A stretch of DNA of 64,000 bases from Chloroflexi bacterium OLB14. GTDB taxonomy: Bacteria; Chloroflexota; Anaerolineae; Anaerolineales; Villigracilaceae. A program made the translations under genes and the position numbers. The stretch is taken from contig LMZR01000053.1 of assembly GCA_001567105.1 (NCBI GenBank), forward strand, positions 47,761 to 111,760, read 5' to 3'. The stretch's first letter is position 1. Every line of letters starts with the position of its first letter. A model generated the notes under the pieces. That model ran no database searches and was not told the DNA's origin. It saw only the letters and a program-made list of their open reading frames with translations. Positions 17,383 to 25,597 of the stretch are shown piece by piece.

Positions 17383-18178
17383 AAAAGCACCGCTTGGTTT
17401 AACCATCGCCGCCTTTGGAACATTACTGTTTTTACATGTTCCCATGTTGATTATTTTCCTATACACATTAACACCTGACGAAACAACATACACCTTCCCA
17501 TTACCTGGTTTTACTACTAAATGGTTTGGAATTGCTTTACAACGCGCCGATTTATGGCGTTCATTAATTCTTTCTCTGAAAGTGGCAACCATTGCAACCA
17601 TTATTGCATTAATTCTCGGCACACTCGCCGCCGCCGCGGTATATCGCAGTAATTTTTTCGGACGAGAATCAATTTCATTTTTACTTGTTTTGCCAATTGC
17701 ATTGCCAGGTATCGTCACAGGTATTGCATTGCGCGCCGCTATTGGCGGGTTTGATATTCCATTTTCATTCTGGACAATTGTTATAGGTCATGCCACATTC
17801 TGCATAGTAGTGGTTTATAACAATGTGCTAGCACGCCTAAGGCGCACCAACCCCTCCATGATTGAAGCCTCCATGGATTTAGGCGCAAATTCATTTCAAA
17901 CTTTTCGTCATGTTGTTTTACCAAACATCGCCACTGCTTTATTAGCAGGCGGTATGTTGGCATTTGCACTTTCGTTTGATGAAGTCATCGTCACAACTTT
18001 TACAGCGGGTCAACAAACCACGCTACCGATTTGGATTTTCAGTCAACTCAATCGCCCGCGTGATAGACCCGTCACGAATGTTGTAGCAACATTTGTAATT
18101 CTTATTACATTCATTCCGATTTTTCTGGCACAAAAAATTTCAGCCGAATCATCAGATACAGAAGGCGAAAACAAATAA
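17372..18178 (+). CDS. potC: Polyamine-type ABC transporter permease 2
   Basis: 268 aa from ATG 17372 inside the end of potB. Six hydrophobic segments are seen. The EAA loop reads IEASMDLGANSFQTFRHVVLP, the contact site for the ATPase, and the C-terminal LSFDEVIVTTFTAG is typical of PotC. It forms the channel with PotB. An intrinsic terminator immediately follows its stop codon, closing the operon. Confidence 0.88.
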   Translation: MHSKKAPLGLTIAAFGTLLFLHVPMLIIFLYTLTPDETTYTFPLPGFTTKWFGIALQRADLWRSLILSLKVATIATIIALILGTLAAAAVYRSNFFGRESISFLLVLPIALPGIVTGIALRAAIGGFDIPFSFWTIVIGHATFCIVVVYNNVLARLRRTNPSMIEASMDLGANSFQTFRHVVLPNIATALLAGGMLAFALSFDEVIVTTFTAGQQTTLPIWIFSQLNRPRDRPVTNVVATFVILITFIPIFLAQKISAESSDTEGENK

Positions 18179-18211
18179 CAATCTCCAACCAAAATTGGAG
18201 ATTGTTTCTTT
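18177..18211 (+). terminator. Intrinsic terminator of the potABC operon
   Basis: AACAATCTCCAA and TTGGAGATTGTT form a perfect 12-bp stem with a 6-nt loop, followed by a T-rich stretch. The left arm begins at the potC stop codon. Confidence 0.8.
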
Positions 18212-18343
18212 TATAATAGATAAAAAACAGCGCTTCTTATTTGACCTGCTACCTGTTGACTGAACCCCAACATTTGATTTACCGTCAGCCAAAGAAAAGA
18301 TATCCGAAGCACAAACCAACTATCCCCTAAGTTATGAGGCGTA

Positions 18344-18844
18344 ATGAATCATTCATATCTAAATCCAAAATGTGAGGCACGTCAAAATGAGCGTGGCGGT
18401 TGTAGCGTCTTTGCTAAAAATAAAATTTCAAAAGATGAATTGATTTCTTTATGGGGTGGGAACATTGCACATAAAAAAGATTTAGACCCAACCATGCCAC
18501 GTTTTACGCAACGTGTGATTCAAATTGATGAAGAGTTATATTTATTAACTGCCGAGGAAAAAGAACCCAACGATTGTTTCAATCATTCGTGCCAACCGAA
18601 TTTGGGATTTTCTGGTCAAATTGGTTTGGTTGCTATGCGCGATATTGAAGCAGGCGAAGAATTATGTTTTGATTATGCTATGTCTGACGGCGAGCCTTAC
18701 GATGAATTTGAATGTTTGTGTGGCAGTGAAAATTGTAGAAAAAAAATAACAGGCAATGATTGGAAAATTCCAGCGTTGTGGGTTAAATATAAAAATTATT
18801 TTTCGCCATATTTAGCCAGAAGAATTGAAAATTTGAGTAAATGA
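18344..18844 (+). CDS. SET-domain protein
   Basis: 166 aa, a minimal SET domain plus a post-SET cysteine cluster. SET motifs are NHSCQPN (80-86) and GEELCFDYA (104-112), and the post-SET is CLCGSENC (124-131). In other systems SET proteins transfer methyl groups from SAM to protein lysines; bacterial homologues are known but mostly uncharacterised. The substrate is unknown. GAGG lies shortly before the ATG. The stop overlaps the next gene's ATG (ATGA arrangement at 18841), implying coupling to the glycosyltransferase. Confidence 0.82.
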   Translation: MNHSYLNPKCEARQNERGGCSVFAKNKISKDELISLWGGNIAHKKDLDPTMPRFTQRVIQIDEELYLLTAEEKEPNDCFNHSCQPNLGFSGQIGLVAMRDIEAGEELCFDYAMSDGEPYDEFECLCGSENCRKKITGNDWKIPALWVKYKNYFSPYLARRIENLSK

Positions 18845-20265
18845 AATTCTCTTTCCCCACCCGCATTTACATCATCGCCTTGATATTGCGACTCATACCT
18901 GTTTTCTTAACTTCCAATCTCGGCATTGGCTTAGATGATATGTTTCAGTACGATATGCTAGCGCGTAACATTGCTTTGGGTAATGGATTCCGCTGGTATG
19001 CCGAAGATGATTTGGAAATGCTTTCGCAATATGTAGATTTTGATTTATCTACCGCTAAAAATTATGACCCTGAATATGGCTTATATACATCTTTCCGTGC
19101 GCCGTTGTATCCAACATTTTTAGCCATTGTGTATTTTATTTTTGGTCAAGAGTTTTCAAGATTTTTTTATGCTCGTTTAGCACAAGCCATTTTTCTAGGA
19201 GCCACACTTGCGCCATTGACTTATTTGGTGGCGGAAGAAACTTTCCACTTTCTACTTTCTAATGATAAAAAGTGGAAAGTGGAAAGTGTTGCTAAATTTT
19301 CTGCATGGATTGTCGCTTGCTATCCCATGTTATTAGTTTACCCATTAGGTTTGGGAACAGAAAATCTTTTTTTTATCACACTTCTTTCCTCTTTCTTCTT
19401 TCTTCTAAAATCAATTAACCAACCTTCTACTTTCCACTTTCTACTCGCTGGAATTTTTCTCGCACTCACAACTCTAACTCGTTCTGTCATTCTTCCATTT
19501 GTTGGAATAGCAATTCTCTTCGTCATTGCGAGGAGCGCTGGTCGAGTAGCGAAGCGTATCGAGACCAAGCAGACGAAGCAATCTCATTTACAAAGTAGGG
19601 GATTGCTTCGCTTCGCTCGCAATGACGGGATAATGATGTTTATAACTTTTACTCTTGTCATCACGCCGTGGATTATCCGCAATTCACTTTTGCATGGAAA
19701 GTTAACAGGCATCGAAACATCTATGGGATATAACTTGTATCTCGGCTATCATCCGCAAGGAAACGGCTCATTTGTATTTGGTCCCTCATTAGATTTATTA
19801 ACTATCATGGATGATGCTGAACGTGATGAAGTTGGGACTCAAAAGGCACTTGAATTTATCGAATCTGAACCTGATAGGTTTATTCCGCTAGCAGTAAACC
19901 GCCTCGGATTTTTCTTCGGCTTGGAGAAACGAGTTTTAGTTTATTTTTATTCCAATAATTTGTTAGGCTATATTCCGCAACCAATTTTGCTTGCGATTGC
20001 TTTTATATTATTGACTCCTTTTATTTTAGTAAGCATCTTTTCTGTTTTTGGTGTTTTGTCATTGAAAAAGAATCCCCAAACGATTCTGCTCTTATCGCTT
20101 ATGATTTGTTACTTGCTTCCGCATATCTTCATCCTTTCAGAAGATAGATTTCATTTGGCTTTGATTCCTTATTTTGCTATCCTCGCTTCTTATGGATATA
20201 TGTTGATTTCCACAAAAGAATTAAAGTTCAAAAAAATGGCAAGCTGTGATTTCAGTGATTTTTAA
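18841..20265 (+). CDS. GT-C-type membrane glycosyltransferase carrying in-frame repeat insertions
   Basis: 474 aa with about ten hydrophobic segments. An early luminal loop (GLDDMFQYDMLARNIALGNG) has the acidic residues expected of ArnT/PMT-like (GT39) enzymes. These use lipid-linked sugars, so the GT2 synthase at 11718-12728 could supply the donor. The 107-bp palindromic repeat at 19521-19627 lies in frame and is translated as SAGRVAKRIETKQTKQ onward, in a loop between helices. A second short repeat (KKWKVESVAK) is near residue 145. It starts in the stop codon of the SET gene. Confidence 0.75.
   Translation: MKFSFPTRIYIIALILRLIPVFLTSNLGIGLDDMFQYDMLARNIALGNGFRWYAEDDLEMLSQYVDFDLSTAKNYDPEYGLYTSFRAPLYPTFLAIVYFIFGQEFSRFFYARLAQAIFLGATLAPLTYLVAEETFHFLLSNDKKWKVESVAKFSAWIVACYPMLLVYPLGLGTENLFFITLLSSFFFLLKSINQPSTFHFLLAGIFLALTTLTRSVILPFVGIAILFVIARSAGRVAKRIETKQTKQSHLQSRGLLRFARNDGIMMFITFTLVITPWIIRNSLLHGKLTGIETSMGYNLYLGYHPQGNGSFVFGPSLDLLTIMDDAERDEVGTQKALEFIESEPDRFIPLAVNRLGFFFGLEKRVLVYFYSNNLLGYIPQPILLAIAFILLTPFILVSIFSVFGVLSLKKNPQTILLLSLMICYLLPHIFILSEDRFHLALIPYFAILASYGYMLISTKELKFKKMASCDFSDF
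19521..19627. repeat. Palindromic interspersed repeat inside a coding sequence
   Basis: Perfect 12-bp terminal inverted repeats CGTCATTGCGAG and CTCGCAATGACG flank internal palindromes CTGGTCGAGTAG/TATCGAGACCAAG and GAAGCAATCTC/GGGATTGCTTC. It is the same family as 5595-5726. The reading frame of the host gene stays open through it. Confidence 0.85.
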
Positions 20266-20378
20266 TTTGCTTGCTGTTATTCAATTGGAGTTTAGAATTA
20301 AGTCGTGATAAAGAAAAACTAGTAGTGTTATTTAGCCCAACTGGGAATACGGCAGGTTTTCCATATTAAGGATAAACG

Positions 20379-20995
20379 ATGAAATACTTAACTGGTGAAA
20401 AACTAAATTTTGATTGGAAGATTACAGTCGCCACTATCGTCAGCACATTGTTGTTGATGATAGACCATTATCACAAATTAACAGCATACAAATATTTAGA
20501 TAGAATTATTTTGTATTTGATTATTCCCTTACTCATTATCATTATTCTTTACCGAGAAAACCCAAAAGAATATGGCTTTTCATTTGGCGATTGGAAGTTG
20601 GGATTAACTTATACATTACTTGGTATTCTTCTTATGGCGCCTGCCATATATTTTCTTGGCAGTGGGGATGATTCTATGAAAAAATATTATGAACGTTTTT
20701 TAGATGGTTTACCATGGACAACTTTCCTCGATTTATTTGGTTGGGAATTTTTTATTTCGTGGTTGGCTTTTTATTTGTGTATGCGCGTAAATTCGGGCAT
20801 GATGCCTTATGGTTACAAGCCGTTCCGTTTGCAATTGCTCACATCTCTAAACCTGAAATTGAAACCTTATCTACCATTTTTGGCGGGTTCGCATTTGGTT
20901 GGGTGGCATGGAGAACGAAATCGTTTGTGTATCCATTTTTGATTCATTGGTTTATTGGCACATTTATTATCATTGTGGCGGCGGGGAAGATGTAG
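20379..20995 (+). CDS. CPBP-family intramembrane protease-like protein with two compensating indels
   Basis: About 205 aa repaired. As read, one frame covers 20379-20942 and another 20714-20995. Removing a T from a T6 run near 20748 and adding a T to a T5 run near 20768 gives GWEFLFRGWLFLFVYARKFG, containing the ExxxRG motif of CPBP (Abi) proteases. The expected later histidine segments follow (FAIAHISKPE, PFLIHWFIG). It has about six membrane helices and could process membrane proteins. The substrate is unknown. Confidence 0.72.
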
Positions 20996-20998
20996 CCG

Positions 20999-21442
20999 AT
21001 GGTTAAGTATAAAATTCGGCGTGCGGCGGAATCAGAATCCGCTCAAATTAAGTCATTAATTCATTTAGTCGGTATCAACCCAGCAGGTCTGGATTGGAAG
21101 CGATTTATCGTGGCAGTGGATGATGAAGAAAAAATCATGGCTTGTGGGCAAATCAAACCTCACAGTGGCGACATCTTAGAATTGGCTTCGATTGGTACAT
21201 TGCCTGAATTTGAAAGGCAGGGATTGGCAAGCGCGGTGGTGACCGAGTTGTTGAAAACGTCAACGCGCCCGTTGTATTTAATGTGCATGGAGCATAACGG
21301 CACGTTTTATGAACGCTTTGGTTTTCGGGTGATTGCTGAAAATGAAATGCCAAAATATTTTCGGCGTATGAAAAAATTATTTAAGCTTGCGGATGTAGTC
21401 ATGCGAAGTGGCGAGGATTTGTTGATTATGAAGTTGGGGTAG
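20999..21442 (+). CDS. GNAT-family acetyltransferase
   Basis: 147 aa. The acetyl-CoA-binding segment is seen as IGTLPEFERQGLASAVVTELL (the Q/RxxGxG/A loop is RQGLAS), followed by the late strand MEHNGTFYERFGFRVIAE. It would transfer an acetyl group to an amine, but the substrate cannot be inferred. It starts 3 nt after the CPBP gene and is probably co-transcribed. Confidence 0.8.
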   Translation: MVKYKIRRAAESESAQIKSLIHLVGINPAGLDWKRFIVAVDDEEKIMACGQIKPHSGDILELASIGTLPEFERQGLASAVVTELLKTSTRPLYLMCMEHNGTFYERFGFRVIAENEMPKYFRRMKKLFKLADVVMRSGEDLLIMKLG

Positions 21443-21463
21443 AATATTTGTGTGAAAGCAACC

Positions 21464-21513
21464 ATCCCGCAGGTTTATTTTATAAAATTATTTCGTGCAT
21501 TAAACCTGCGGGA
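21464..21513. repeat. Palindromic repeat (CCCGCAGGTTT family)
   Basis: TCCCGCAGGTTTA and TAAACCTGCGGGA are 13-bp inverted arms around a 24-nt loop. Related copies are at 49551-49602 and 63454-63480, and single arms occur near 58940 and 60252. It may act as a terminator between the GNAT and comEA genes. Confidence 0.75.
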
Positions 21514-21536
21514 CGTTTAACAGGTGATTTAATTTA

Positions 21537-22127
21537 ATGAAAAATGTTTTAACTGTATTGATCGGTGTGATAGCAGGTTTTGCATTAGCAGGTGTGTTAT
21601 TTTTTGTGGCACGTGCACCTGCTGGTGAAGCCATTGTGTTGCAACCTGCGCCAACAAAATCTCCGATTGCTGTGCATGTGATTGGAGCGGTGCCACGCCC
21701 AGGCTTGTATGAATTTGTAGAAGGTGCGCGCGTGCAAGATGCTATTGATGCGGCAGGTGGTTTGTTATCTTCCGCAAATGTTGATTCGATTAACTTAGCG
21801 GCGCTGTTAGAAGATGGTCAGCAATTAAATATCCCATATAAAGCAGGAGAAGAATCAACACAAGGACTTTCAACTGCAGAATCACCGATATTGCCTACTG
21901 AAGCATCACCTACAAATTCTGGAAATGAGAGCACAGAATTAATTAATATCAATACTGCTACTGTAGAAGAACTTGATTCATTGCCTGGAATTGGTCCGAC
22001 TATTGCCCAACGTATTGTTGCTTATCGCAATGAAAATGGACCCTTCAATACGATTGAGGATATTCAAAATGTTTCAGGAGTTGGACCCTCAACGTTTGAA
22101 GAAATTAAAGATTTGATTACAGTGTGA
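21537..22127 (+). CDS. comEA: ComEA-family DNA-binding protein
   Basis: 196 aa. An N-terminal membrane anchor (residues 5-26) is followed by an SLBB-like domain (IAVHVIGAVPRPGLYEF, INLAALLEDGQQL). A low-complexity linker leads to a C-terminal helix-hairpin-helix pair (ININTATVEELDSLPGIGP, FNTIEDIQNVSGVGP). ComEA binds incoming double-stranded DNA at the cell surface in natural transformation. No comEC is in the window. AGGTGA lies 10 nt before the ATG. Confidence 0.88.
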   Translation: MKNVLTVLIGVIAGFALAGVLFFVARAPAGEAIVLQPAPTKSPIAVHVIGAVPRPGLYEFVEGARVQDAIDAAGGLLSSANVDSINLAALLEDGQQLNIPYKAGEESTQGLSTAESPILPTEASPTNSGNESTELININTATVEELDSLPGIGPTIAQRIVAYRNENGPFNTIEDIQNVSGVGPSTFEEIKDLITV

Positions 22128-22136
22128 GAAAGTGAT

Positions 22137-22210
22137 AAGGTATACAGGTAAACAAGTAAACAGGTATACATATATTACTTGTTTACTTGTTTACTTGTCT
22201 ACTTGCTTAC
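22137..22210. terminator. Imperfect long palindrome between convergent genes
   Basis: CAGGTAAACAAGTAAACAGG and its near complement TACTTGTTTACTTGTTTACT flank a short AT loop. It lies between comEA and the convergent acyl-CoA dehydrogenase and could act as a bidirectional terminator. Confidence 0.5.
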
Positions 22211-22215
22211 TGCAC

Positions 22216-23367
22216 TTATTCCTTTGCCAACACATGCCTTGAAATGACCAAGCGTTGAATTTCACTTGTGCCTTCGCCAATGGTCATCAAACGCGCATCA
22301 CGATACATTCTTTCCACGCCATATTCACGACTATAGCCATATCCGCCATGAATTTGAATGGCTTCGTAACAAACTCTTTCAGCCATTTCGGTAGCAAATA
22401 ATTTTGCAATGGCGGCTTCTTTATTGTATGACTTGCCTTGTACCCTTAACCACGCCGCTTTATAAAGATAGGTGCGAGCAAGTTCAATTTCAACTTCCAT
22501 GTTGGCTAACTTAAATTGAGTCACTTGAAATTCTGCTAGTGATTGACCAAATGCTTTTCTTTCACGGGCATAATTGATTGCTGTTTCCATGGCGGCACGA
22601 GCCAAACCAATAGATATTGCGCCAATACTAATTCTGCCTGCATCTAATGTAGATAATGTTTGTTGTAAACCTTTGCCAACATCACCAACTAAATTATCGT
22701 AAGGCACATGTACATTATCAAATGTAATGCCGTGTGCAGGGGAGCCACGTAAGCCCATCTTTTTTTCAGCAGGACCAATCTTTACACCGTTAGCATCTGT
22801 TGGAATCAAAATCATACTTAATGATTTTGAATTTTTATTTGCATCAGTTCTAACTAATGCAATAATATATTCTGCAATGCCTGCATTGGTACACCACATC
22901 TTTGCGCCATTGATAACCCATTCATCACCAACTTTTTCGGCTTTGGTTGTCACGCCACCTTGAATATCAGAACCAGCGCCAGGTTCGGTCAATGCTAATG
23001 CGCCGAGTTTATTTTTTCCAGACGAAACAAGCGGAAGCCATTTTTGCTTCAAGCCAGAATTTCCGTATAAGGAAAGAGGAGCAGTTCCAAGTCCGTTATG
23101 AGCCGTGAAGGCTAAAGCAGTAGAGCCACATCCCCAGCCCAATTCTTCAAAGGCAATGGCGTTTGAAATCATATCTACATTCGCGCCACCAAATTCTTCG
23201 GGAATGCTCATGCCCAACAAACCAATTGGTCCGCCCTTGCGAACGGCTTCCCAATTGAATTCTTCTTTTTCATCCACTTCGCGTGCTTTGGGTCTCAATT
23301 CTTTTTCTGCAAAATCATGTACTATTTTTTGCCACGCTCTTTGTTCTGCACTTAACTCAAAATCCAT
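22216..23367 (-). CDS. Acyl-CoA dehydrogenase (second copy)
   Basis: 383 aa. Landmarks are ALTEPGAGSDIQGG in the FAD-site region, QIHGGYGYSREYGVERMYRDA and the catalytic glutamate in IGEGTSEIQR. It is distinct from the copy at 12735-13904 and is probably specific for a different acyl-CoA. It starts 2 nt after the small DUF2007-like gene, suggesting one operon. Confidence 0.92.
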   Translation of the reverse strand: MDFELSAEQRAWQKIVHDFAEKELRPKAREVDEKEEFNWEAVRKGGPIGLLGMSIPEEFGGANVDMISNAIAFEELGWGCGSTALAFTAHNGLGTAPLSLYGNSGLKQKWLPLVSSGKNKLGALALTEPGAGSDIQGGVTTKAEKVGDEWVINGAKMWCTNAGIAEYIIALVRTDANKNSKSLSMILIPTDANGVKIGPAEKKMGLRGSPAHGITFDNVHVPYDNLVGDVGKGLQQTLSTLDAGRISIGAISIGLARAAMETAINYARERKAFGQSLAEFQVTQFKLANMEVEIELARTYLYKAAWLRVQGKSYNKEAAIAKLFATEMAERVCYEAIQIHGGYGYSREYGVERMYRDARLMTIGEGTSEIQRLVISRHVLAKE

Positions 23368-23369
23368 TT

Positions 23370-23594
23370 TTACTCCTGAAAAATAAAATTATTTAATAAC
23401 TGTTGTGCTTCTTCTATTTTTTCTTTCGGCACAAACACTTGCACAAGACCTAAGATTTCATTGGCGACTGGAAACGCATTTTGACCTACCGATTCTTGAA
23501 ATAATTCGACATCAATCCCATGCGCTTCAAGATAACTTTCAAGTAGGTCTGCTTCCAGACGGTTGGTCAACTCTGTTAGTTTTTCGTATTTCAT
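23370..23594 (-). CDS. DUF2007-like small protein
   Basis: 74 aa. The pattern of an N-terminal strand and a helix with EADLLESYLEAHGIDVELF, then QVFVPKEKIEEAQQLL, matches DUF2007 (putative signal-transducing) proteins, which have a ferredoxin-like fold. The function is not known. It directly precedes the acyl-CoA dehydrogenase with a 2-nt gap. Confidence 0.7.
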   Translation of the reverse strand: MKYEKLTELTNRLEADLLESYLEAHGIDVELFQESVGQNAFPVANEILGLVQVFVPKEKIEEAQQLLNNFIFQE

Positions 23595-23607
23595 TGTTTA
23601 TTTTTGG

Positions 23608-23660
23608 AGTCAGCCAGCTTGCTGGCGCATTGCGGGAGCAAGCTCCCTGATTCCATATCA
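23608..23660. repeat. Short inverted repeats (GGAGCAAGCTCC family)
   Basis: Two palindromes, CAGCCAGCTTGCTGGC and GGGAGCAAGCTCCCTGATTCC, lie in the divergent gap before the cyclophilin gene. Related units are at 27195-27250, 33165-33192 and 54517-54592. TATAAT at 23669-23674 just downstream is a probable -10 box for the cyclophilin gene. Confidence 0.6.
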
Positions 23661-23705
23661 TAAACCATTATAATAGATACAAATAACATAAGGAGAAATT
23701 TCAAG

Positions 23706-24368
23706 ATGGCAAAAAAGAAATTAGTAAAACCAGCAAGTGCGAAAGAACAAAAAAGAAATCAAACCGAGCAAACTATTCAATATGTGGCAGGTGCCATTGT
23801 TTTGTTGGTGATTGTTTTCTTTGCATGGAAGTTATTCCCTAAAAAATCAAGTGAACCAAAAGAATATACTGCTCCGCCCGCTATATCCATTGACATTACG
23901 AAAAAATATACAGCCACAATCGAAATGGAAAAAGGTGGCAATATCGTCATTGAATTATTTGCAGATAAAGCACCCATCACAGTTAATAATTTTGTCTTTT
24001 TAGCGCGTGAAGGCTTTTATGATGGCACAACTTTTCATCGCGTGTTAGAAGGCTTCATGGCACAAGGCGGTGATCCAACTGGCACTGGCGCAGGTGGACC
24101 AGGCTATGCTTTTGAAGATGAATTTAGCCCCGATTTATCTTTTGATAGAGCAGGTTTGCTGGCTATGGCAAATTCTGGACCAAACACAAATGGAAGTCAA
24201 TTCTTTATTACGTTTGCACCCACGCCACACTTAACTGGCTTGCATACAATTTTTGGTCAAGTGATTGAAGGAATGGATGTAGTCAATGGGCTTACTCGCC
24301 GCGACCCAGATCAAAACCCTGATTTTACTGGTGATGTTATTAAGACCATAACGATAACGGAAGAATAG
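23706..24368 (+). CDS. Membrane-anchored cyclophilin-type peptidyl-prolyl isomerase
   Basis: 220 aa. A lysine-rich N-terminus and one helix (about residues 28-46) anchor a cyclophilin domain with [37 protein letters not shown] and [15 protein letters not shown]. The catalytic arginine (FHRV) and the glutamine of FMAQGGD are present. It would assist folding of proteins outside the membrane. TATAAT and AAGGAG lie upstream. A soluble paralogue is at 49628-50137. Confidence 0.9.
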   Translation: MAKKKLVKPASAKEQKRNQTEQTIQYVAGAIVLLVIVFFAWKLFPKKSSEPKEYTAPPAISIDITKKYTATIEMEKGGNIVIELFADKAPITVNNFVFLAREGFYDGTTFHRVLEGFMAQGGDPTGTGAGGPGYAFEDEFSPDLSFDRAGLLAMANSGPNTNGSQFFITFAPTPHLTGLHTIFGQVIEGMDVVNGLTRRDPDQNPDFTGDVIKTITITEE

Positions 24369-24375
24369 AAAAATA

Positions 24376-24409
24376 AAAGTACCGTGAGATTTATCTCGCG
24401 GTACTTTTA
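24376..24409. terminator. Bidirectional terminator between cyclophilin and vapC genes
   Basis: AAAAGTACCG-TGAGA and TCTCG-CGGTACTTTT form a 15-bp stem with one wobble pair and a TTTA loop, with A and T runs at either end. The inner GAGATTTATCTC palindrome is shared with the double-hairpin repeat family. Confidence 0.8.
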
Positions 24410-24434
24410 AAAATTTGTAAAAATTTTTAATAAT

Positions 24435-24812
24435 TTAGATCTCGTAAGGAATGCGTATCCCTTCCCAGTTTTTATCAAAGTCTTTTGTGTTCCTTGTGAC
24501 AAGGATCGCATTATGTACTTTCGCTGTAGCCCAAATAATTGCATCGGGTAAGCGAATTCGAAATTGACGCCGTAGTTGAACAGCAATTTCCGATACTGCT
24601 AAATCAATGGAGGCAATTTCAAAATTATTTTCTAAAAAATCACGCAGTTGTTGGTCATTCTCTTTTTCGCCAACTAAAATTTCCATCCATGTAATTCTGC
24701 TAATAATTACACGTTCATAGCCTTCAAATTCAGAGTCGGCTTGCAACACGCCGTTGAGTGCATCAATAACAATGTTTGTGTCAAAGACGGCAATCACAGG
24801 TGTTAATTCCAC
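24435..24812 (-). CDS. PIN-domain ribonuclease, VapC-type toxin
   Basis: 125 aa, normal for VapC. The acidic PIN residues are visible: D11 (FDTN), E44 (TWMEIL), D90 (LPDAIIWATA) and D111/D113 (TKDFD). Toxins of this family cleave tRNA or other RNA. The start overlaps the end of the upstream small gene by 10 nt, the usual antitoxin-toxin layout. Confidence 0.85.
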   Translation of the reverse strand: MELTPVIAVFDTNIVIDALNGVLQADSEFEGYERVIISRITWMEILVGEKENDQQLRDFLENNFEIASIDLAVSEIAVQLRRQFRIRLPDAIIWATAKVHNAILVTRNTKDFDKNWEGIRIPYEI

Positions 24813-25015
24813 TCAGAACGTAAAGCATGTTCATAGTTTAAGGCGTTTATATTTCGTTTGCGCCAAGAGCCATAAGCGGGGTGTTGGCGCAATGAAATTT
24901 TTTTATGAGGTTTGATGGCTTGTTTTTGAAGCGACAGAATATACTCTAAAGCCATATTCTGTTTTTCAGGAGGCAGGAGCGAAACTTCTTTTTGAATTTT
25001 TTCCATAAGAGTCAT
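24803..25015 (-). CDS. DUF2281-like antitoxin partner of the PIN toxin
   Basis: 70 aa. The N-terminal half (KIQKEVSLLPPEKQNMALEY) resembles DUF2281 antitoxins. The C-terminal HPAYGSWRKR and Y-x2-ALRSEW pattern is typical of toxin-neutralising tails. GAGGTGA lies before the first ATG, which decides the start. It probably neutralises the PIN toxin encoded just downstream and represses the shared promoter. Confidence 0.78.
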   Translation of the reverse strand: MTLMEKIQKEVSLLPPEKQNMALEYILSLQKQAIKPHKKISLRQHPAYGSWRKRNINALNYEHALRSEWN

Positions 25016-25039
25016 AATTCACCTCTTCTTTATTTTACT

Positions 25040-25597
25040 TCAATTTTTAATATCATAAAAAATTAACAACGTACTGCCATATTTTCTTTGCTCTGCCTCA
25101 ACTAAATTATTTAATGAAATCGTTTCATATTCAGTCGGGTCAATTTGCACAATCACACTGCCGTCATCTGTTAGCCATTCAAAATTTTCATCAACTAACT
25201 TCAACGCTTTAGACCATAAATTTTCATACTGTGGCGGGGCAATATAAATATATTCAAATTTTTTATCAACTGTATTTCTTAACAACACAAACGCATCTCC
25301 ACGTTTAATTTCACTTTGCGCATCAAATTTACAATGCGAAACATTTTCTTTTATGGTTTCAATTGGCAAACGATTCAAATCTGTAAAGCGCACAAATTTT
25401 GCACCTCTACTCAATGCTTCAATACCAATCGCACCAGTGCCTGCAAACAAATCCCACCAATTCGAGTCAATCACATCACCAGCCAAAATATTAAACAACG
25501 CCTCTTTCACTCTATCCATCACAGGTCTAGTTGTATCGCCCGCAACTGATTTTAATTTTCGTCCTTTTGCTGAACCTGCAATCACGCGCAAACTCAT
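25040..25597 (-). CDS. rsmD: RsmD-type 16S rRNA (guanine-N2)-methyltransferase
   Basis: 185 aa, typical length. The N-terminus (LRVIAGSAKGRKL, TRPVMDRVKEALFNIL) and SAM motif (WWDLFAGTGAIGIEALSRGA) are diagnostic of RsmD, which methylates G966 of 16S rRNA. Unusually, the catalytic (D/N)PPY motif reads A120-P-P-Q-Y124. The first base of its stop overlaps nothing, but the start overlaps the UroD-family gene by 4 nt. Confidence 0.87.
   Translation of the reverse strand: MSLRVIAGSAKGRKLKSVAGDTTRPVMDRVKEALFNILAGDVIDSNWWDLFAGTGAIGIEALSRGAKFVRFTDLNRLPIETIKENVSHCKFDAQSEIKRGDAFVLLRNTVDKKFEYIYIAPPQYENLWSKALKLVDENFEWLTDDGSVIVQIDPTEYETISLNNLVEAEQRKYGSTLLIFYDIKN

Noticed and set aside
20335..20346. GCCCAACTGGG near the CPBP gene as a third cassette boundary
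   Set aside because: No attC-like partner, no promoter motif of the CTGTATAA type and no flanking arms; a chance match.
22137..22210. CRISPR-like repetition of GTTTACTTGT units
   Set aside because: The units form one imperfect palindrome without regular spacers; there are no cas genes.
22727..22963. Antisense ORFs inside acyl-CoA dehydrogenase, mreB, minD, PBP2 and others
   Set aside because: Shadows of well-supported genes in other frames, without ribosome sites or family motifs.
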